Of a stretch of 64,000 nt of DNA, positions 35,424 through 47,804 are shown in pieces. This DNA is from Mucor racemosus (Eukaryota; Mucoromycota; Mucoromycetes; Mucorales; Mucoraceae): assembly GCA_027405735.1 (NCBI GenBank), contig JAPEHQ010000002.1:620001-684000 (forward strand), in the 5' to 3' direction. Within the stretch, counting starts at the first letter, position 1. Each line of letters starts with the position of its first letter. The notes beneath the pieces are model-generated. The model had not been told where the DNA came from, did not search any database, and saw only the letters and a program-made list of their open reading frames with translations. Both the position numbers and the translations under genes were made by a program.

Positions 35424-36457
35424 ATGAAAACTTTATCGGATGCCAAAGGTAATGACGTTATCTCTCTGTTAAATTCAGGCCATACCGTATCGGAAATTGT
35501 TCATCATGTAGCTGTTAGTCAAGCCACAGTATTTTGTATTGGAAAAAAGGCCTGTCCTGACCGAGAAAAACTTAAAGGAGACCGACCATCTAAGCTGACT
35601 ACTGCGGATACGAGATATTGTGTCCATAAAATCACCAAAGATGGCTTGGATAATGCGGTACAAGCCAAAAAAGAGTTTCATCGTAATGTACACGTTAATG
35701 GCAGTGCAAATACTGTACTAGAGCTCTTCGGGATAATGGTTTAGGCGCATTACCTAAGATAAAAAAGCCAGAAATTAGTAATGAAAATGCAAAGGATCGC
35801 CTCCGCTGATGTAAAAACAGAATTGATTGGACTATGGATGACTGAAAGCGTGTTATATCTACTGATGAGGCTAGAATTAATTGTTTTAACTCGGATGATC
35901 GAATTTGGTGCTGGAAAAGAGACAGCGAGGAGATGAAACCTAAGCATACCATAAAACAAGAAAAAATGGAGATGGTCGTATCATGATTTGGAGCTCTATT
36001 TCTTTGTCTGGTGTAGTTTGGTTGCCCAAGGTCGAAGGTAATATGAACTCCAACCTATACAGGCAGAACTATTATTGATGATGATTTGGAGAAATCCATT
36101 GACGATATGTGTCAAAAATTGAAGTTGCGTCGAGATTAGGTTATCCTTCAACAAGACAACGATTCTAAGCACACCTCTAATTTAATGAAAGAAGACTTCA
36201 AAACAAAAAAATATAAAGTAATGTCATGGCCAGCGCAATTTCCAGACCTTAATCCCATTGAAAATATGTGGAGGTTATTGAAAATCCGCCTAAACGAATA
36301 CGATACATCCCCAAAAGGGATGAATGATATTTGGGACAGAACTCAAGAGATTTGGTATGACAACATAACAGTTGGGGAATATCAAAAAGTTATTTCGAGT
36401 ATGCCTCATTGTGTAAAAGCTTGTATTAAAGCAAAAGGTTACGGTATTGATTATTGA
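35424..36457 (+). pseudogene. Tc1-family transposase pseudogene (DD34E)
   Basis: Starts at ATG 35424 (MKTLSDAKGNDVISLL), giving an N-terminal helix-turn-helix (HTVSEIVHHVAVSQATV). The frame is lost near 35740. The rest is recoverable only across at least two frames and stops: the first catalytic Asp region (VISTDEARINCF, about 35840), the second at LQQDNDSKHTS (about 36150), and the Glu in PDLNPIENMW (about 36250). 34 residues separate the second Asp from the Glu, the Tc1 spacing. The final 90 codons (36185-36457) are intact. Confidence 0.9.
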
Positions 36458-36492
36458 CTGCATTTAAATAAGCTTCAATTTTTTTTTGATAA

Positions 36493-36704
36493 TGCGTGCA
36501 AAACCCTTTCAATGATGTACCTTTTTTTAAACTTGCATAGTTTTTGCGGACATTTAATTAATTAGATCGGACTTTTTGAAAATAATTTAAAAACGTTTGA
36601 ATTACTTAAAATAGAAATTTAGTGTGTCTCCGATTGAAACTGAGAAAGTTATGGTTATTTTCATTCAAATTTCCAAATCATTGAAATGGTTTTGCGACTC
36701 ACTG
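36493..36704 (-). repeat. Right terminal inverted repeat of the Tc1 element
   Basis: Reverse complement of 35064-35275 with few differences (for example TTGAAATGG here against CCTTTCAA in the outer motif of the left arm). Ends at CACTG before the TA duplication. Confidence 0.9.
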
Positions 36705-37790
36705 TATATCCTTGGAATATGAAAACAAAAAGAGAAAAACAACACACGTAGAAAAGAATTTACAAGGCTTTACATTATTTAGCGCATTTAAAACCCTGCT
36801 AAATTACATATTTCAGCCAATTGTAAAAGCAGCATCACAACGCATGAACCATAAATTAAACAAAATAGACATTTAGACAATATCTGTTATCATAGAAACA
36901 TACATTTTTTTAACAGAAACCCCGTGTATCATATCATACATTCACTAAAAAATTGCAAAAGCGAGCCCATAGAGCGACGCTGTAATTGAGCATAGTAAGA
37001 TCGAATGGGTAAGTCTCTTATAGTATGGTATACCTAAGTTTTAAATAAAAAAGCGTTTCTTTTTTTTAACTTTTTTTATATTTAATCATGTCTGGTCTGA
37101 AAATTCAGTTTTTGTAGCGGACATTTTCGGGGCTCATTTTATCCTTACTAACACTCATGATTTTGGTCAAAAAACAGAAAAATCAAATTTTGATACCAAA
37201 ATCAACGTTTAAATATACTACATTGTGAGAGAAAATTGTAGCTATAGCTAATACAAATTTTATAAAAGCTTAATATTAAACGTTAAATAATGAAATTTTG
37301 TACTTTCCCCCCAAAAACGGATTTTTGGTTAAAGGATTTTCATGTAATATTTTGCAATAAAAATGCTTGTTATTTTTTATTGAGCAAATAGAGCGATAAA
37401 TTCTGTATACGTGTATATCTTTTGTTTTCATAATTTGTAGTATAATTAACTCTAAATCTTCAAAATCAGAATTTTTTTTTTGAAAAATGTCAAAATTGAT
37501 GATCCGGACAAAAATATATTTCTAAATTAATATTCCGCTTATAAGCCTTGTAAGTCGTAAAAATAAGAGATTTTTATAATACTTGTGAACTTTTTCAAGG
37601 ATTTACCATGCTGTACCCACTTGATTCAAGCTTATTACTGTAAAACGTGATACATGTTAATATTGTGTGGTAGTTTATTTAATGATAATATAGTCTTACC
37701 TTATAATTATTGCGCTAGGGGTAATTTGCATTGAGCTTTAATCCTACATTTCGAATATCATAAACATAAACATGGCCATCACTGAAACCT

Positions 37791-38420
37791 CTTGCCGTCT
37801 TTTTATCCTCTTTATCTCAAGTAAATTTATTCAATGCTTTACTAGAAAACCAACTGAAGTACCTACAAATGGTTCCTCTGTATTTGCATTCAACAAATTT
37901 CATAAATTAAATTGACTGGTTTTATCTACAATACTATCAAACGTATCATCAACGCGCCTTATGATAAATGTTAATCTAAAATCAGAAACATCCCATTGTC
38001 ATTGTTATAAGCTATTAAAAGTTTGGTTTTTAATAATACAGCAATTAACTAAAAGACAAGATGATACTAATAACACATGGTGAGTATTTAACATCTAAGT
38101 AAGTTTGATGAAGTATGCAGTTTAAACTCTTATATAAATCCTGAGGCAAATAGAACACCTTGGTCTTGTAATTTCTATCTATCAAAATGTTGTTGCAATT
38201 TCCACTACAACACAATGAATGCACCTTTTAGCAATCTTGGTCTCGATGTACATTGGGTATCAGTTTTTTACCAGTTGTATTTTCTCTAATTCATTAATAT
38301 TCAGTAGTAGTCATATTATTAAACGATGATTTGTAATACTGCTAAAAAAAAAGAATGAATGCTTTAAGAGTTTTTTGCATATCAAATCATGCAATTTAAT
38401 AGCAATTAGTACACACTAAG
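37791..38420. other. Spacer between repeat copies A and B
   Basis: About 630 bp of AT-rich sequence between the two direct repeat copies. No gene or recognised repeat seen. Confidence 0.5.
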
Positions 38421-38826
38421 ACCGACCTGTGCTGCACAAGTTAATTTCGTTGTGTCCAGGTGGGCTGCACACTATAGCCTGATGAGCTGCTATGTCCACT
38501 GAATATGGTTAAACAGATAGTAATATGCACATGGGCACAACAAAAGAAATTGAACTCGAGCACAACAACGCTAAGCCTGTATATGCAGAATTATAGATTC
38601 TGTCCATGTACATAACATTAATCCCATGTGTACATAATAATAGTAGAATTGCCCATAAGCATATCATTATTTATCCCAATAATAAAATTTGACCATGAGC
38701 ATAATAATGAGCTGATTGTATGGACACAAATTGATTTGTACATGAGCATCGTGCTGTTCTCAAAGTTTCGTTCCATTTTTCACTGGAATGAGGTTTTAAA
38801 TTACATTTGCTTTTATTAATATAGCT

Positions 38827-39489
38827 GCAATAAAATTGAAGTAATTTTATAAAAATGAAAAATAAAGTAATAAAATAAAAGCGTTGATAAATACAATTAT
38901 AGTCTTTCCACGGTTTTATTGTGATTAAAAGAAATCTGAAGAAAAAGAATGATATCTTCATAAAGTATGCTATATTTATAGGAATTGTAAAATAGTGGAT
39001 GTTTGTGTGTTGATACCTAATTTTACAGGTGTTTAATCATAATGTCTTTTATTGACATTCTTTTATAAGATACTTGGTTGTTGAGATGTTGATACTTTGT
39101 TTGATATGATAGAATATCATTAGATGGATGTTGATCTTTCAACATTCCAGTTATAATTTAAAATGCAACTGAGCTTATTTTTATGGGATGTGATTTCTTA
39201 TCTAGAATTACTACAACTACGATTTAATGAGCAGGAGTTTTGGAATATATTATTAATGCAAAATAAGTACAGCTTTTATATCATAGGTGTCGTGTTGTAG
39301 AAGGTTGTATTTTGATCAGGAATACTTCCTTTTACAGGCACCAGCAATATAGAGTTTCCTCGTTATGCTTATTGGGATCTGATTGGAACTCAGTCCTTAT
39401 GGAGCGAGATTCAGGTACGAATCGAAATCAGTTATTTTTCTGAAATGACAATGGCGACTTTGGTCTATAAAAGGTATCATTTCATTGCA
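38827..39489. mobile_element. 663-bp insertion with 6-bp target duplication (non-coding)
   Basis: Present in copy B, absent from copy A at the junction TTAATATAG/TTATAGA. Flanked by ATAGCT on both sides (38821-38826 and 39490-39495). Ends are GCAAT... and ...ATTGCA, a weak terminal inversion. The first ~130 bp resemble about 4988-5110. No coding frame. Confidence 0.6.
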
Positions 39490-39729
39490 ATAGCTTATAG
39501 AGAATAATACAACTCAATACGTTGTTGATGATGTAGATCAATACATGCAAGAACCAAAAATCTACGATTATCATCATTTGCAAATATGTTTATAGCTATA
39601 ATGCGTGCAGCAACAATGATTTTTGCTTGAGCATAAACTTAAATAACACGTACTGCTTAAATTTATATGCAAGCCAAACCTAAAATTATAGATGCTACTT
39701 TATCACACATAAAATTTAAACAAATTAAC

Positions 39730-40011
39730 TGTAATGATCTGTAATTTTGGACTAGCAGCAAAGGTGGATAATGAGATTATAAATATTATTCTTGAGATGA
39801 TTATAAATTGGTGAACACTGGATTGATGAAGGTTGGTCTTCTTACTTGTAAATTAGATATTTACTAGTGGTGAATAAATAAAAGTAAAGGGAATGTAACA
39901 AGACAGATAAATCTACAAGGGATCATGTAATGATTTCCTTGCAGTATTTTTTATTAAGGAATGAGGTAAGGTTTTGAATGAATGAAACTGAAATGTTTAA
40001 CTCATTACATT
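39730..40011. mobile_element. 282-bp MITE-like insertion with 6-bp target duplication
   Basis: Present in copy B only. Begins TGTAATGA and nearly ends TCATTACA, a perfect 8-bp terminal inversion. Flanked by ATTAAC on both sides (39724-39729 and 40012-40017). Too short to code. Family unknown. Confidence 0.6.
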
Positions 40012-41540
40012 ATTAACCTTCTTTAAACTTACTACTTTAGTTTACGATTATCAGCTGTAAAAAGATTTGTTCGCAATCATAGCTACGATCAAAACTATGG
40101 TCATTAGGCAAGATATCAGATTATTCTTTTTTTCTGTTTCTATATCATTTGAAATTTTATCACTTTTCTGAAATATTTTGTGGGGTTGTAGCCAATTCTA
40201 GCTTTTCATGGAGTAGGTATATATATTATTATTGCCTTCGATTTGATCTGGTAATCATCAAGAAATACGTACAACAATACAGTAGTAAATAATGATATTT
40301 GATCTTAGAATGCGATTAAATGAAAATATAAGTCTCTAATATAGACTGCTACCTATATTAAAAACATTAATCTCTTATGTCAGCATGCGTATTTATATAA
40401 AAGAAAAGAATATCAGGTTGATAGTCTGATCTGCCTTATCAAACGGTGAGTATATTCTTGGAATATGAAACCAAGCGAAACAACATACGTAGAAACGGAT
40501 TTTCAAGGCTTTACATTATTTAGCGCAATTAAAACCCTGTTAAATTGCACATTTCTTCAGCCAATGCAAAAGCAGCATTACAGCGCCTGAGCTATAAACT
40601 AAGCAAAATAAGCAATATCATCTGTTACTATAATAGAAACATAAAATTTTCTACTAGAAAAGCCGTCTGTCATATCATACATTCATTAAGAAATTGCAAA
40701 AACGAGCCCGTAGAGCGACGCCCTAATTGAGCATAGCAAGATTGAACGGCTAAGTCTCTTATACTATGGTATATCTAAGTTTTCAATAAAAAAGTGTTTT
40801 TTTTTCTCAACTTTTCGTATATTTAACCATGTACGGTCTGAAAATTCAGTTTTTGTGGCGGACATTTTCGGGGCTCATTTTACCCTTACTAATACTCATG
40901 ATTTTGATCAAAAAACAGGAAAATCAAATTTTGATACCAAAATCAACGTTTAAATGTACTACATTGTGAGAGAAAAGTGTAGCCATGACTAATACACATG
41001 TTATAAAAGCTTAATATTAAAAGTTAAGTAATGAAAATTTGTACTTTTGGCCCAAAAACGGTTTTTTGATTAAAAGATTTTCATGTAATATTTTGCAATA
41101 AAAATATTTATTATTTTTTATTGAGCAAATAGAGCGCTAAATTCTGTATATGTGCATATTTTTTGTTTTTATAATTTGTAGTATAAATAACTCTAGATTT
41201 GCAAAATCAGAAAAAAAAAATTAAAAAATGTTAAAATCGATGATCTGGGCAAAAATAATTTTCTAAATTAATATTCCGCTTATAAGCCTTGTAAGTCTTA
41301 AAAATAAGAGATTTTAAACTACTTGTGAACTTTTTCAAGAATTTACGATGCTGTACCCACTGGATTCAAGCTTATAACTGTAAATCTTTATACATGTTAA
41401 TATTTTGTGGTAGTTTATTTGATGATAATATAGCATTACTTTATAATTATTGCGTTAGAGAAGATTTACATTAAGTTTTAGTCTTACTTCTTCAATATCA
41501 TAAACCATAATAAACATAAACTTGGCCATCACTGAAACCT

Positions 41541-42062
41541 ATTACCACCTTTTAAATAATAGAAAGTTTAGCTTATTAATTTACATAGTCTAACTACGCA
41601 CATTTTGAGAGATCGAAGAGTTTTGTTTTAGATACTTTATCGATAAGAGATTATCTAAATAGCACTTACATTAGCTTGAACTTTTGATTATATGTTCATG
41701 ATATTTTGTCATATGCATTATGCCGACCATGAATTATTAAAGATACTTGGTAAGCATCTAAATGAAAATAAATATATTCCTTGACATCTCGATAGTTTTG
41801 GTAATTTAATTATTGAAAAACTATATTTAGCATTACATTTACTTTATAATTTTGTAGTGACAATTTTAATGGGGTTTATTTATTTGAAAAAAAAGGGTGT
41901 ATAAATATAAATGATTTTTTATATAATTAAAGCTTGTGTGTGTGTGTGTGTATACAAAGAGAAATCAGGTGAATTGATATATGAATGCAAAAAAAAAAAA
42001 AAAAACTGTTATATATTAAACAAGAGGAAATAAAAGAGGAAACCAGCCTATAATTATTCTTT
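41541..42062. other. Intergenic region with a TG microsatellite
   Basis: Contains a TG dinucleotide repeat at about 41935-41951 and a run of A at about 41989-42005, followed by the 3' end of the kinase gene (minus strand). No gene supported. Confidence 0.5.
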
Positions 42063-44228
42063 TTATGGTTCATCAATAGGTTGAGTTGCACTTGGAATTT
42101 TTCTTCTTCCTAATAAAGTTGCATTGTTCATATTTAATTCAAATAAACCGCCGTTCTTGTTTGATCTATTGACTTTTTTGTGTGGAACAGTGGTAGATTT
42201 ATGATCTATTGCTGTGAGCACTGATTCATCAATGTGAAGAACATTCAACTTGTCTTTCAGCTCGCTTATTGGCTGATCCTTTTGTTCCACTTCTACTTCC
42301 TCCTCTTCTTCTTCGGTTGTAGATGTCTCATCAGTAATCATATCTGCCTCATCTTCTGTCACATCATCGTCATCACCATTTATTGCACTCATGAATACTG
42401 AACGACGATTTTCTTGATTTGGTTGATGCTTAATTACTTTTCTGCGTGCTTTTTCTTCTGACATACGATGAACTGCATATGAAATATCAAACATCTCCTT
42501 CATTGAAGATACTCCAGAGAATAGATCTCTACGGGGAGTTGTTGCTCCAGAAGCAACAATAGAAGGTGTACGTGAATTAGCACGTGAATTGGCACGAGAG
42601 TTAATCACGGATGAGATACCGGATGGTACTGGCATAGGCACAGCCGCTTCTAATTCTGCTTCATCCCTATTACGTTCTTGAATCATGCGCTTAAATGCTT
42701 CGGCTTCGGTCTCAGGACGAGGCCCATTAGCTGGAACACCAGTATTTTCAAGTGATGTAAACATGGGAACAGATGTTAAGTCTAAATTGACATCACTTGT
42801 TGTTGTTCTTGCGTTAATAGCGTTTTTATCCATCTGCGACATTTTCTGCGATAAGTTAGATTAGTTAATCCCCTTTGGGTTATATGAATATTATGTACTC
42901 ACCTCACTTTGCATCCATGGATGTTCAAGAAATTCAATGATTGTATATCTTTTCTCTGGGTCAATATCGAGTAAATGTTCGATTAAATCTTTGGCTTCAT
43001 CAGATATTGTATCCCACCAGGGGCTTAAGAATGTATATTGCCCCTTTGCGACCTTCTCAGTCAAGATTTTGATAGATTCATCGTAAAATGGGGGGAAACC
43101 ACATAAAAGAGTATACAACACACATCCCAATGCCCACATATCCACAGATTTAGAATACTAAAGAAGATGATTAGTAGAAATTATAAATGATAAAAAGAAA
43201 TTGAATGATTTTACTCTTAAATCCTTGACTATTTCCGGGGCTGTATAGCCCACTGTACCACAAGGTGTCATGGTCTCTTGATCCCACACAACTTTAGACA
43301 AACCAAAGTCTGCGATTTTTACTGCACCAATACCACCACCACCAATACCAGGTATGAATTTACCTTCATCTTCTTTGGGCTCATCAAATTCAGGTGGGGG
43401 TAAAGGAACATCCCTTTCTTGGAAATTAATAGGGACAAACAATAAATTTTCTGGTTTGATATCTCTGTTGGTAATTTGTTAAGTTGTTATACTCATTTCG
43501 TAAGAGTTTTTCTTTTACCTATGAACGACACCTTTTTCTTCATGTAAATATCTAATACCTTCAGCTACCTGTCTAATACAATGACGAGATAATTCCTCAC
43601 TAAAGTAAGTAAGACGCACAATTTGATGGAAAATTTCTCCGCCTTCACATAGTTCCAACACAAGGAAATAATGCTAGTATGAATAAAGTTAATCTCAACT
43701 GTTTTGAATGGATTTTTATGCGTTGAAATTACCTCTTTTGTTTCGATAAAATCAAGCAATTGAATGATAGAAGGATGCTTTAATGTTCTCATAATTTGTG
43801 CTTCTTTCAAAACACTTGATTTCTATACAATAAAAATGATGAGTATCTACTAAACAACATCAATGTTGCATTCAAAACCTACTTGCTGATTGTTTAATTC
43901 ATGTTTGCGAACAATTTTAATGGCTACTTTTTCATTTGTCGATAATTTCTTGGCCTCATAGACCTTGGAAAATGCACCACTAGATAAATGTTAGTACGGT
44001 ACATTTGAATTTTATTAAATCCACTCACTCCCCAAGCTTTGCTCTTAATTGATAATTTTCAAGTCCTTGGTAGCTTGGCATTGTTTGCTTTGCTATTTTT
44101 TCTTCGTCAACCATACGCTGAGCTGTTTCGTATTTTTGAGTTGTTGATTGTCTAGAAATGTTTGAACCATGAGAGGAATAACTCTTTCCGCTTTTTATGA
44201 AATTTTTAATTTGACTAAACACTGCCAT
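42063..44228 (-). CDS. RCK2: Serine/threonine protein kinase, CaMK group, Rck2/Srk1-like, seven exons
   Basis: Minus-strand exons: 44228-44029, 43979-43883, 43822-43733, 43673-43519, 43464-43215, 43157-42903, 42845-42063; 609 aa, close to yeast Rck2 (610). Kinase landmarks: LGDGAFSKVYEA (65-76), catalytic Lys88 in VAIKIV, HRD 180-182, DFG 233-235, GTVGYTAPE, and MWALGCVLYTLL. A ~38-residue insert between HRD and DFG contains FIPGIGGGGIGAVKIADFGL, the hallmark of the Rck/Srk1 MAPKAP-like subfamily. The C-terminal tail is Ser/Thr-rich with an acidic run, and contains RKVIKHQPNQENRR. In yeasts these kinases act below the Hog1/Sty1 stress MAPK on translation and the cell cycle; the same role here is inferred. 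An in-frame ATG 66 nt upstream is unlikely, since it adds only F/L-rich sequence. Confidence 0.93.
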
Positions 44229-44314
44229 TTCAAGTTTTTTTTTTATTTGAAAAAGAAAAAAAATGGAAAATACCGAAAGAAAAAAGAAATGCAAAATGAT
44301 GATGATTTCAACAA

Positions 44315-44349
<35 letters not shown>

Positions 44350-46699
44350 CTTGCCTGCTGCTGTGGAATGATTAAACATCCGCAATTCGTTTTCTTTGCT
44401 TTTCCATGCTTTTTCTTTGTTCAAAATGTTGTACCTGGTGAAAAAATAAAGGGTAACTAAATCTATTTTATTACGAAAAAGAGTCGGGTCACTCGAAAAA
44501 ATTACATGTAATTCTAAATATTATTTTCTTAGAGCTATGCCATGTATTTAAATGAGACCTTGTGATGGCCTCTTGCTACTCTTTGTATACTTGACATTTT
44601 TTCATGTATATACCTTCAAACTTGATTATAAAAAGAACTATGATTTTTCCTTTCCACAGGGAAGTTTCAAACCTTAAAATTTATGAGCATAATTATGAAC
44701 TAATACAAATGATAATAAAATGATTAAAAATACCGAGAATTTACCACATTTCTTATATATTAAATGACGTTTGAGTCAATCAAGAAATCAAGCTTAATTA
44801 CTTGGATATATCTGTGCTATTTTTTCATCTAAATTTATCATTTAATTGAGCCAATATAACCAGAATTATTTCAATATTCCAACTAATTTCAACTAATACA
44901 ATTGATTAAAGTACTAAAGGAGTTTATAAATGTAATTGAATTTAGTGGGTATCTCATTCTATCTGAGAAACCTTAGGTCTGTGCTCGCGGCAAACTATAT
45001 TAAACAACTCAGCAAAACGCTTTCCTTTCATATTTGATACATAGTAGATATTATTGCATCAATGCGATTAGTTGATAATTATGTAAATACATGAATTGTA
45101 TCTAATTTTGTAGTACTGTAAATGGCATATAGAAATAGTATGCACTCTATTCAAACTCACACTTGTTTTGTGTACGAGATCACGGATTTTACCTTTCTAA
45201 CTTGCTCCATTATGTTTCCCTAGTAGTCAACAATATTTGCTTTTGCATTCCGACCATCGCAAACAGGGGCACCCTCTTTGCTGTTGACGGATCCATATTG
45301 AACTGACAACAGATGCAAACTAATATTCGGCATTCAATTGAAATCAATGGGCGCTCAAATGATTTGACTCGCATGTAAAACTGAGCAAATGTAGCTATCT
45401 ATACCACATGCAATGAATCTCAAATGGAATTAAGCAGTACGCATTGCACATGTGCCTAAATCAAAATATATGAGGTGAGATGCGGAGATCTAGTACATCA
45501 CAGAAACTAAAGAAGCAATTTAGCCACAAGATAAAGTAAATGCACTTCAGATATTATCTATTTATTGCATTGTTTGCGTGCGCAAGAATACCTGTTTGCA
45601 TTTCTCTTCCATATTATGCTTTGTTTCCAATTCACCTCCGATGCTTTAGCAGCTCAACAACTATAAAGTTCAATAACCTCGGCTACCTGGATGATCATAT
45701 TCCGATATACTCTTGAGAAAAAAACTGATAAGAGAGTTACGCATAAATTTAGTGCTACTTTGCAAAGACCCATGACCTTTATTTTCTTAAACAAGTGAGC
45801 ATGTAAAAAGTATGGACGAGGAATGTTAAAGGATATCATGTTCTATGAATGAAGATCTTCATAACTGGGCTCTTTTTGGAGATTGATGCGTGATATGCCT
45901 AGCAATTCAAATTTTGTAATGCATTTATATGTCATTATCATTTGATACCACTGAAACATATAAAAGTGCACATATACGGTACAGTAGACGATCTGGTAAG
46001 CCTATTGTCTTTTGCAATGACCGAATTACTCATACCAGCGCGGCTTCTCCGAACTCATATACGGTAACTCATGACAAAATGACTTTATTCTTCTCACATT
46101 TCATTGGTGTATCATCACTCATCTGTATTAAGGTAACATATGACTATTTCACCTATTTCTTTTCATATATATTCTTTATTAAGAATTTTTTTGTGGTTCT
46201 AGTGATACCAAGGTGTGTTTACTCAACCATGGGGGTACTCCTTTGATGGTGATACGATCTATAGCCAAGCACCATTGTTTTTTAAATCTATAAAATGTAT
46301 AGAACTTTATGACTTATGGCGCTTTTTATTTAAAAATTAATAAATCAGAGACTTAGGCTTTTGAGGACCCAAGTGATATTGAATTTGGGGTACAATGCAC
46401 CTTCATTGATCTTGGGCAGGTTTTCCTTGAACTATTGCATGTTTTGCAGATGAAGAACCACTAAAATATATTTAGTAATGCTATCAAACGCAGTTTTTAA
46501 AGCTCTATATAATTCACAACTTAATAATGTATGCCTTGTATTCCATAAAATGTTGCATTTATCAATTTAGCTTTTTTAAGTATTTACAAAACCATTGCGA
46601 TATTATCCAAACTGCCAGAGTTTATTTTCTTCTGCTGATATCCTGGGATAAAGCACAAAATTTTGTTGCGGGTTATCTCGGTAAAAATTAGAAAACTGA
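44229..46699. other. Gene-poor intergenic region
   Basis: Starts with the kinase promoter, including a T31 run at 44317-44347. About 2.4 kb follow without a supported gene. The ORF at 45929-46246 shows no recognisable motif. Confidence 0.5.
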
Positions 46700-47662
46700 A
46701 ATGTTTTTTATGTTTCGCTTTCACCAAAAAAGAGCTTGGTATCCATTGATCATCTCACTGGTCTCAAGTTGCCTCTCAGCACTGTCTTGTTCCAACCATC
46801 TAGTTCAGCATTTCGAATTCTACAAAAGATCGAGAAATTGTATGTGGCCGATGTCTTTCAATTCAGTTCCCAGTTACAGACCCTCCATTGGAAACATCCA
46901 AATGATTCGTAGCTCACGCCATAGAAACAAGCCCCCAAACAAATATTCAAAGGTATTGCCTCTGGCGATTTAAAGCTTCAGCCGTTTTTTCTGCCTCTCT
47001 GCTCTTCTGCCACCGCTACTCCCACTGTTACAACCACTGTCAGCTTTCATCCATTTGCTGATCAACTTCAATTTCCTAACCAGTTGCAGGCATTCTCCTC
47101 TAAGGTCTCCTCCAAAACATTTCGGCAAGCCTGCTCATCTATATACGTTGCTCTTGCACATTTAGCACGCATTCAACATTCAACAACCAGCATGGAACTT
47201 TTTCTGGTGCCTGTCCTTGACAATGATTCAAAGGAATGTCATTTATCGACTCATCGATTATTGCATTCCTCATCAAGTTCTCCTACACAGAATTTTTCCA
47301 AGCATTTACTCGTCCCCTTCTTGTATCATTTACTCATCTGTTACTAATTCCGTGGATTATTTCTTGCTTTATTATCTATCCAAGGCTCTTGTTTGGCAGA
47401 GCGCCATTTCGAAATTTCTGCAGCATACAGTTACCATTGCCGATATTCCATCATCCACCTCAACTTGTACAACATTCGATATAGTCAAAAGCCCAAGGTC
47501 CCCTCCTACTTTATTGCCATTATCACTTTGGCTAATATATGTAAGGCTTACTATAATCTTATTTTTAATCAGCAATCTTTTGTCCTCGCCTCTATTTTGA
47601 ATCACATCCGCCTCGACATCGATAAGATGCTTGATGAAGGTATGGCTCATTCTAGTCTTTAG
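46700..47662 (+). pseudogene. Coding-like but frame-broken tract, unidentified
   Basis: The plus strand is unusually C/T-rich and less AT-rich than its surroundings. Several overlapping plus-strand frames are open in succession (46701-46973, about 46990-47347, 47217-47600, 47393-47662) but none spans the tract. One frame reads VSSKTFRQACSSIYVALAHL and another ends DIDKMLDEG. The pattern suggests a decayed gene or retrocopy with frameshifts. The cyclin-like look of the first part is only an impression. Confidence 0.25.
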
Positions 47663-47804
47663 GTTATTTTTCTTTTTACATTTTAATTTTATTTCTCTTT
47701 TTTCATAGTTTTATTTTATCATCCCATTAACATGCGCCCGTCTCTGGATAAGGTTCTCCCTAACCTAGTTTACAAGGAGCATAAAAATAAAAATCTGTAA
47801 AAAA

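Larger units (their letters stand above)
35064..36704 (+). mobile_element. Tc1/mariner DNA transposon, decayed, with 212-bp terminal inverted repeats
   Basis: 1641-bp element starting CAGTGAGTCGCAAAACC and ending with its complement, flanked by TA on both sides (35062-35063 and 36705-36706). Copy B of the host repeat has the uninterrupted site (around 40451: AAACGGTGAGTATATTC), confirming a TA target. The long inverted repeats have few mismatches. The transposase gene is broken by stops and frameshifts, so the element is non-autonomous now. Confidence 0.93.
27720..37790 (+). repeat. Dispersed ~3 kb repeat, copy A, split by two transposons
   Basis: Segments 27720-28022, 34279-35063 and 36705-37790 are collinear with copy B (38421-41540). 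Shared landmarks in order: CGACCTGTGCTGCACAAG, TATAGATTCTGTCC, CATTTGCTTTTATTAATATAG, TTCGATTTGATCTGGTAATC, TCTGCCTTATCAAACGGTGA, and the GCGGACATTTTCGGGGCTCA core. The first ~300 bp contain several short, partly inverted motifs around GCATAATAG and CCCATG. No coding frame spans the unit, and no terminal repeats were identified. Between the segments sit a Ty3 element (28023-34273) and a Tc1 element (35064-36704). Confidence 0.85.
38421..41540 (+). repeat. Dispersed ~3 kb repeat, copy B, with two small insertions
   Basis: Collinear with copy A in the same orientation. It lacks the Ty3 and Tc1 insertions of copy A; the Ty3 target corresponds to about 38718-38726 (GTATGGACACAAATTG) and the Tc1 target to about 40451. 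It carries two insertions absent from A, at 38827-39489 and 39730-40011. The ORF-like stretches inside are short and not conserved between copies, so this looks non-coding. Confidence 0.85.
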
